Below, piece by piece: positions 33,526 to 39,814 of a stretch of DNA of 39,814 nt. How positions within the stretch are numbered: position 1 is the stretch's first letter; each line of letters opens with the position of its first letter. The translations under genes and the position numbers were made by a program. The notes beneath the pieces are model-generated. The model had not been told where the DNA came from. It saw only the letters and a list, made by a program, of their open reading frames with translations, and did no database searches. Source of the stretch: Rhizobium sp. Q54 (GTDB taxonomy: Bacteria; Pseudomonadota; Alphaproteobacteria; SMXQ01); NCBI GenBank assembly GCA_945861615.1, contig CAMAVH010000010.1:1-39814 (forward strand), read 5' to 3'.

Positions 33526-34896
33526 ATGTCGACCCCCGTACAAACCGCCGCCGCGGCCTCTCATGGCAGCGGCCCCCGCCCTCTGACGGCGCACAAAGCC
33601 GGCGCGCTCGCCGGCGCCGCGCGCGTGCCGGGCGACAAATCGATCTCGCACCGCGCGCTGATGATCGGCGCGGTAGCGGTCGGCGAAACGACGATCCATG
33701 GCCTGCTCGAAGGCGAAGACGTGCTCAACACGGCGAAAGCCATGCAGGCGCTCGGCGCGACGGTGAACCGCGACGCCGACGGCGTTTGGCATGTGCAGGG
33801 CGTCGGTCTCGGCGCGCTGAAGGATCCCGACGACGTCATCGACATGGGCAATAGCGGCACCGGCGCGCGCCTGCTCTCCGGCCTCGTCGCCGGCCATCCG
33901 ATCACCGCGCAATTCACCGGCGACGCCTCGCTGCGCTCGCGTCCGATGGCGCGCGTCACCAAACCGCTCGAAGGCTTCGGCGCGCGCTTCGTCGCGCGCG
34001 AGGGCGGCCGCCTGCCGATGACGGTGATCGGCACGCGCGATCCGATGCCCGTGACCTACAAGCTGCCGGTGCCGTCGGCCCAGGTGAAATCGGCGATTCT
34101 CTTCGCCGGCCTCTGCGCGCCGGGCACCACCACGGTGATCGAGCCCGAACCGACGCGCGACCATTCCGAGCTGATGCTGCGGCATTTCGGCGCCGAATTG
34201 ACGGTCGAAGACCAGAGCGACGGCAGCCGCCGCATCGCGCTGACCGGCCAGCCCGAGCTGACGGCGCGCGAGGTGCGTGTCGCCGGCGATCCCTCGTCGG
34301 CCGCCTTCCCCGCCGTCGCCGCGCTGATCGTGCCGGGCTCGCGCGTCACGCTGCGCCATGTCGGGCTCAATCCCCTGCGCGACGGGCTCTATCGCACGCT
34401 GATGGAGATGGGCGCCGACATCAAATACGAGAATATGCGCGACGAGGCCGGCGAGCCGGTCGCCGATCTCGTCGTCTCGCACGGCCCGCTCAAGGGCGTC
34501 GATGTGCCGGCCCATCGCGCGCCGTCGATGATCGACGAATATCCCATCCTCGCCATCGCCGCCGCTTGCGCCAGCGGCACCACGGTGATGCGCGGCCTCG
34601 CCGAATTGCGCGTGAAAGAAAGCGACCGCCTGACCGCCATCGCCGAAGGGCTCGCCGCCTGCGGCGTCAAGGCCGAGGTCGATGGCGACACGCTCACCGT
34701 GCACGGCAACAGCGGCAAGATTCCCGGCGGCGGCCGCATCGCCACCCGGCTCGATCACCGCATTGCCATGGCCTTCCTGGTGCTGGGACTGGCCGCCGAG
34801 GCGCCGGTGACGGTGGACGACGGCAGCCCGATCGCCACCAGTTTCCCCGACTTCGAGGCCCTGATGGCCGGCCTCGGCGCGAAAATCTCGGCTTGA
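33526..34896 (+). CDS. aroA: 3-phosphoshikimate 1-carboxyvinyltransferase (EPSP synthase)
   Basis: Sixth step of the shikimate pathway, joining shikimate 3-phosphate and PEP. 456 residues. The sequence follows the class II (Agrobacterium CP4-like) pattern: [82 protein letters not shown] and [16 protein letters not shown]. The loop [10 protein letters not shown] has Gly111 where CP4 has its tolerance-giving Ala100. A 262-base gap to the divergent TIGR02300 gene contains a GGGCG-TAAAA-CGCCC hairpin (33456-33470) but no clear promoter. The stop overlaps the cmk start (TGATG). Confidence 0.97.
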   Translation: MSTPVQTAAAASHGSGPRPLTAHKAGALAGAARVPGDKSISHRALMIGAVAVGETTIHGLLEGEDVLNTAKAMQALGATVNRDADGVWHVQGVGLGALKDPDDVIDMGNSGTGARLLSGLVAGHPITAQFTGDASLRSRPMARVTKPLEGFGARFVAREGGRLPMTVIGTRDPMPVTYKLPVPSAQVKSAILFAGLCAPGTTTVIEPEPTRDHSELMLRHFGAELTVEDQSDGSRRIALTGQPELTAREVRVAGDPSSAAFPAVAALIVPGSRVTLRHVGLNPLRDGLYRTLMEMGADIKYENMRDEAGEPVADLVVSHGPLKGVDVPAHRAPSMIDEYPILAIAAACASGTTVMRGLAELRVKESDRLTAIAEGLAACGVKAEVDGDTLTVHGNSGKIPGGGRIATRLDHRIAMAFLVLGLAAEAPVTVDDGSPIATSFPDFEALMAGLGAKISA

Positions 34897-35540
34897 TGAC
34901 AAAACCGGTCATTATCGCCATCGACGGCCCGGCCGCGTCCGGCAAGGGCACCCTGTCCGAGCGCCTGGCGGCCCATTTCGACTATGCCCATCTCGAAACC
35001 GGACGGCTCTACCGCGCGGTCGCCGCCAAGCTGCTGGCCGCCGGCCTGACCGCCCCCAGCGAGGCCCAGGCCGCCGAAGTCGCACAGCATCTGGGGGATG
35101 CCGACCTTAATAGCCCCCATTTGTACGAGGAGGCCACCGGCCTGATGGCCTCCAAGGTCTCCGCCCTGGGGCCCGTCCGCGCCGCCTTGCTGGCCTTTCA
35201 GCACGACTTCGCAGGCCATCCGCCGGGGGGCAAAGCCGGCGCCGTGATCGACGGGCGCGATATCGGAACCGTCGTCTGCCCGAATGCCGACGTTAAGTTC
35301 TTCATCACGGCGGCCCCGGAAATACGGGCCAAACGGCGCGTCGGCCAGTTGCAGAGCCGGGGCGCGGGGGCTATATATGCCGCCGTCCTGCGGGACATCC
35401 TGGAGCGCGATGCCTTGGATACCCAGCGGACGAACTCGCCGCTTCGCCCGTCGCCCGATGCCCATCTGTTGGACACGAGCGACATGACGGCGGAGCAAGT
35501 GTTCGCCGCCGCTTTATCCTGGATCAACAAGTCTCGTTGA
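34896..35540 (+). CDS. cmk: Cytidylate kinase
   Basis: Phosphorylates CMP and dCMP, feeding RNA turnover products back to nucleotides. 214 residues, typical short bacterial CMP kinase. P-loop IDGPAASGKGTLSERLA, the substrate segment YAHLETGRLYRAVA, VIDGRDIGTVVCPNADVKFF and the lid region with RDILERDALDTQR are all present. The ATG shares one base with the aroA TGA, so aroA and cmk are translationally coupled. rpsA follows after 192 bases. Confidence 0.96.
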   Translation: MTKPVIIAIDGPAASGKGTLSERLAAHFDYAHLETGRLYRAVAAKLLAAGLTAPSEAQAAEVAQHLGDADLNSPHLYEEATGLMASKVSALGPVRAALLAFQHDFAGHPPGGKAGAVIDGRDIGTVVCPNADVKFFITAAPEIRAKRRVGQLQSRGAGAIYAAVLRDILERDALDTQRTNSPLRPSPDAHLLDTSDMTAEQVFAAALSWINKSR

Positions 35541-35732
35541 TCGCCTGTTCGCGCTGATTGGAAAATCCAAGCGTAAGCCTGGTACTCGGTCCGGCCGTTC
35601 CAATGAACGGCACCGCGCCGCAAATCGCCTCCGCACTGCGGGGTCTTGCGGCCGGGATAGGAACGGAACGAGGGAGCCCCCGCCGCCGGCCTCCGAAACG
35701 GATTGCCGTCGGCAAGAAAGTGAACCAACCGA
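35541..35732 (+). promoter_or_regulatory. Leader region of rpsA with hairpins, no strong Shine-Dalgarno
   Basis: 192 bases between cmk and rpsA with no gene. Clear hairpins are GCCGTTC-CAAT-GAACGGC (35594-35611, perfect 7-bp stem) and TTGCC-GTC-GGCAA (35703-35715), the latter 17 bases before the ATG. Upstream of the ATG only AAGAAAG is seen, a poor ribosome-binding site. In E. coli rpsA also has a structured leader with a weak site through which S1 represses itself; the same is possible here. Confidence 0.5.
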
Positions 35733-37460
<1,728 letters not shown>

Positions 37461-37484
37461 TTCTTCTTCTCCTTCTTCACGCAA

Positions 37485-37524
37485 AAAACGCCGCATCGGG
37501 AAACCGGTGCGGCGTTTTTCTTTG
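37485..37524 (+). terminator. Rho-independent terminator after rpsA
   Basis: AAAAACGCCGCATCGG (37485-37500), GAAA tetraloop, then CCGGTGCGGCGTTTTT (37505-37520) and CTTT. The stem is 16 bp with one G-U pair. A second small hairpin AGAAGAA-GTAA-TTCTTCT spans the rpsA stop codon just upstream. Confidence 0.92.
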
Positions 37525-37644
37525 TCGCGCCGAAGGCGCGCACTTCAATCAAATGTTACGGCACCAACGCCTGCATGCTTTCTCATTTCGCGCATCCCGC
37601 CATTGAGCGTAGAATTTCGCGATCAACCATCTGAGGTTCCCGCC

Positions 37645-38559
37645 ATGTCGCTCGACACCGACGCGCTGATCGACCGCCGCCGCCTCAAGCGCCGCCTCAC
37701 CGTGTGGCGCATCCTCGCCGTGCTGGCGCTGCTCGCCGTGGCCCTCGTCGCCGTCGGCAAGCGCGGTGAAGCGCCCTGGGCGAAAAGCCACATCGCGCGG
37801 CTCTCGGTCGAAGGCATCATCGCCGACGACCGGGCGCGAGACGACGCGCTGAAGGCGGCGATGGACGATCCCAATGTCAAAGCGCTGATCGTCTATGTCG
37901 ACAGCCCGGGCGGCACCGTGGTCGGCGGCGAAAACCTCTATCAGCGCCTGCGCGACGTCGCCGCCAAAAAGCCGGTCGTCGCCACCATGGGCACGCTCGC
38001 CGCCTCGGGCGGCTACATGACCGCGATCGGCGCCGACTACATTCTGGCGCGCAACGGCACGATCACCGGCTCGATCGGCGTCATCATGCAGACCACCGAA
38101 TTCACCGGCCTGATGGACAAACTCGGCATCGAGGCCGAGGCGATCAAGAGCGCGCCGCTGAAAGCCGTGCCCTCGCCGTTCGAAAAGCTGACCCCGGACG
38201 GCCGCGAGGCCACCCGCGAGGTGGTCATGGACATGTACGACATGTTCGTCGGCATGGTCGCCGAACGCCGCCAGCTGCCGCGCGACATCGCCCAGAAGCT
38301 CGGCGACGGCCGGGTCTATACCGGCCGCCAGGCGGTGGAAAACAAGCTGGTGGACGCCATCGGCGGCGAGGCGGAGGCCCGCGATTGGCTGGCCGAGACC
38401 CGCGGCGTGCCGCGCAGTACCCCCGTCCGCGAGCTGAAAGTGGACCGTCCGAGCGACAATTTGCCCGGCATGTTGGGCCGGGCAGCGGGAAAAGCGCTGT
38501 TTTCTGAACGGCTTACACTTGACGGACTGGTTTCCCTTTGGCACCCTGACCTTCGGTAA
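37645..38559 (+). CDS. sppA: Signal peptide peptidase SppA, short form
   Basis: Membrane-anchored serine protease that degrades cleaved signal peptides. 304 residues: a single N-terminal membrane helix (about 21-38), then one protease domain of the S49 family. The catalytic Ser is probably Ser121 (MGTLAASGGYMTAIGADYIL), with general base Lys173 in IKSAPLKAVPSPFE; VYVDSPGGTVVGGE and GTITGSIGVIMQ are other family blocks. It is the single-domain form, unlike the double-length E. coli SppA. TGAGG upstream supports ATG 37645, and the frame before it is not coding. It lies between rpsA and ihfB. Confidence 0.93.
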   Translation: MSLDTDALIDRRRLKRRLTVWRILAVLALLAVALVAVGKRGEAPWAKSHIARLSVEGIIADDRARDDALKAAMDDPNVKALIVYVDSPGGTVVGGENLYQRLRDVAAKKPVVATMGTLAASGGYMTAIGADYILARNGTITGSIGVIMQTTEFTGLMDKLGIEAEAIKSAPLKAVPSPFEKLTPDGREATREVVMDMYDMFVGMVAERRQLPRDIAQKLGDGRVYTGRQAVENKLVDAIGGEAEARDWLAETRGVPRSTPVRELKVDRPSDNLPGMLGRAAGKALFSERLTLDGLVSLWHPDLR

Positions 38560-38613
38560 GGCCCGGGGCCGGCCATCAACCGGCGAAAAGCCCGGGAATG
38601 AACGAGGGGACCG

Positions 38614-38922
38614 ATGACCAAGTCCGAATTGATCTTGCGTCTCGCCGAGCTTAACCCGCACCTGTATCACCGCGACGTTGAGCGGATCGTGACCGCGATT
38701 TTCGACGAGATCACCACGGCCCTCGGGCGCGGCGATCGCGTCGAACTGCGCGGTTTCGGGGCCTTTTCCGTGAAAAAGCGCGATTCGCGCGTCGGTCGCA
38801 ATCCGCGCACCGGCAGCGCCGTCCAGGTTGCCGAAAAGGCCGTGCCGTTCTTCAAGACCGGCAAGCAGCTGCGCGAGCGGCTGAACGGCGAAAAGCCCAC
38901 CGGCGGCGACGACAACGAATAA
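38614..38922 (+). CDS. ihfB: Integration host factor beta subunit
   Basis: Pairs with IHF-alpha and bends DNA at specific sites, aiding sigma-54 promoters, replication and recombination. 102 residues, slightly longer than E. coli IhfB (94) due to an acidic Gly/Asp tail. [37 protein letters not shown] and the intercalating proline in GRNPRTG are clear. GAGGGGA sits just before the ATG. Adjacency to rpsA is typical in proteobacteria, here with sppA between. Confidence 0.97.
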   Translation: MTKSELILRLAELNPHLYHRDVERIVTAIFDEITTALGRGDRVELRGFGAFSVKKRDSRVGRNPRTGSAVQVAEKAVPFFKTGKQLRERLNGEKPTGGDDNE

Positions 38923-39039
38923 GCCGCCCGCCGCCCGGGCCGCGCACGACCCAGGCCTCTCCCCGGCCGCCCTGCTAAAGGGCCCTTTCGCCATCCCGCC
39001 ACTTCGCCTTTGCCGGCGAAACGCGCTATAAGCACGGCC

Positions 39040-39423
39040 ATGAAATTCTTATTCTGGATCGTCGCCATTCCCGCGCTCGCGATCGCCATGTCGTTCGGCG
39101 TCTCCAACCCGCAAAGCGTCTCTCTGCGCCTATGGCCGCTGGTCAACAGCGTCGAGATGCCGCTCTATGCCGCCGTGACCGTCACGCTGTTCTTCGGCCT
39201 CTTGGTCGGCGGCCTGATCGCCTGGATCGACAGCCTGCGCCATCGCGCCGAGGCCCGCCGGCTGGCGCGCCGCCTGCGCGAGTTGGAAACCGAAGATGCC
39301 CGCCTGCGCCGCGAACTGGCCATGGCCAGGGGAACAGGCGTGGGCGGCGACAGCGACCCCGACTCCTCCGAGGCCGCCCAGACCGCGATTGAGCGGCGCC
39401 TCAACGTCGTCCACTACGAATAA
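39040..39423 (+). CDS. lapA: LapA-domain (DUF1049) inner-membrane protein
   Basis: 127 residues. Two membrane helices (about 4-20 and 45-65) are followed by a charged coiled-coil (LRHRAEARRLARRLRELETE). E. coli LapA and LapB sit together beside pyrF and help control LPS synthesis through LpxC turnover; here lapA lies between ihfB and pyrF with no lapB. TATAAG (39027-39032) ends only 7 bases before the ATG and there is no Shine-Dalgarno, so the mRNA may be leaderless. ATG 39040 gives the conserved MKFLFWIVAIP start. Confidence 0.88.
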   Translation: MKFLFWIVAIPALAIAMSFGVSNPQSVSLRLWPLVNSVEMPLYAAVTVTLFFGLLVGGLIAWIDSLRHRAEARRLARRLRELETEDARLRRELAMARGTGVGGDSDPDSSEAAQTAIERRLNVVHYE

Positions 39424-39445
39424 CGCTCTGCACGGATTTCCTTCG

Positions 39446-39814
39446 ATGACCGATGCCACATCCATGGCGGCGCGTCTCTACGTCGCCCTCGACACGCAAG
39501 ACCTGGCGCGCGCCGAGCAGCTCGCCGCCGCCGTCGCCCCGGCCGGCGCCAGCCTGAAGCTCGGCCTCGAATTCTTCTCGGCGCATGGCTCAGCCGGCGT
39601 CGCCAAGGTCCAAGCCAAGGCGCCGAAGTCGCAACTGTTTCTCGATTTGAAGTTCCACGACATTCCCAACACCGTCGCCTCGGCCGTGCGCGCCGCCCTC
39701 GCCGTCGCGCCCTATAGGCTCAACGTCCATGCCGCCGGCGGCCCGGCCATGCTGCGCGCCGCCAAGGACGCTGCCGACGAGGAAGCCGCCAAGCGCGGCG
39801 TCAAACGCCCCCTC
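39446..39814 (+). CDS. pyrF: Orotidine-5'-phosphate decarboxylase, 3' end cut by window edge
   Basis: Last step of UMP synthesis. 123 codons are visible to the window edge. The catalytic Asp-Lys-Asp cluster is seen in FLDLKFHDIPNTVASAVRAA, and RLYVALDTQDLARAEQLA plus LKLGLEFFSAHG match the N-terminal half of the TIM barrel. The start is ATG 39446; a downstream ATG (MAARLYVALD) is an alternative. It follows lapA by 22 bases. Confidence 0.95.
   Translation, partial: MTDATSMAARLYVALDTQDLARAEQLAAAVAPAGASLKLGLEFFSAHGSAGVAKVQAKAPKSQLFLDLKFHDIPNTVASAVRAALAVAPYRLNVHAAGGPAMLRAAKDAADEEAAKRGVKRPL

Overview
The window is GC-rich chromosomal DNA from an alphaproteobacterium, probably Rhodospirillales-like. 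The evidence is the set of lineage markers: an Hsp20/DUF1150 pair, a TIGR02300 zinc-ribbon protein divergent from aroA, a probable FzlA, a class II-type EPSP synthase, the RNase D-kdsD-lptCAB-rpoN-hpf-ptsN block, and a glutamate synthase with an apparent 36-residue propeptide as in Azospirillum. Genus cannot be fixed from the sequence alone. No transposase, integrase, prophage, CRISPR array, toxin-antitoxin or defence cassette was seen. This is conserved core genome with small variable patches.

Layout. 1-2732 (minus): thrS then infC (cut by the window edge), infC apparently starting at ATC. 2855-4111 (plus): an SbmA/BacA-type peptide transporter. 4121-6278 (minus): two glycosyltransferases (GT4, GT9), likely for surface polysaccharide. 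6303-8886: an alpha/beta hydrolase, a convergent YeeZ-like Rossmann protein (with a 26-bp tandem hairpin repeat across both stop codons), and a secreted TPR protein. 8903-13255 (all minus): a secreted protein of unknown role, a small membrane protein, a GST fold protein that is probably FzlA, an APC permease and a methyltransferase-fold protein with a signal peptide. 13434-19465 (minus): gltD-gltB. 19466-20030: a 565-base divergent regulatory region. 20031-20870 uppP; 20883-21845 (minus) an NDUFA9-like protein.

22124-29183 (plus): tRNA-Leu(CAG), RNase D, then kdsD-lptC-lptA-lptB-rpoN-hpf-ptsN. The stop and start codons of the lpt genes overlap by about four bases, indicating translational coupling. 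The block links Kdo supply and LPS export to sigma-54 and nitrogen-PTS control and ends in a strong terminator. 29320-30323 (minus): hsp20 and DUF1150 behind a heat-shock (RpoH-type) promoter and a ROSE-like RNA thermometer. 30487-32560 (minus): an SDR-fold protein with a lost catalytic motif and an acyltransferase-3 membrane protein. 32657-32732 (minus): tRNA-Ala(GGC) with terminator. 32913-33263 (minus): the TIGR02300 protein. 33526-39814 (plus): aroA-cmk-rpsA, terminator, sppA, ihfB, lapA and the start of pyrF.

No clearly new multi-gene system is visible. The most interesting signals are regulatory or small-scale: the ROSE/RpoH control region of hsp20, the ATC start of infC, the triple hairpin repeat at a convergent junction, the exported methyltransferase, the promoter-overlapping palindrome of gltD, the short HPF, and the tRNA-Leu/RNase D linkage.
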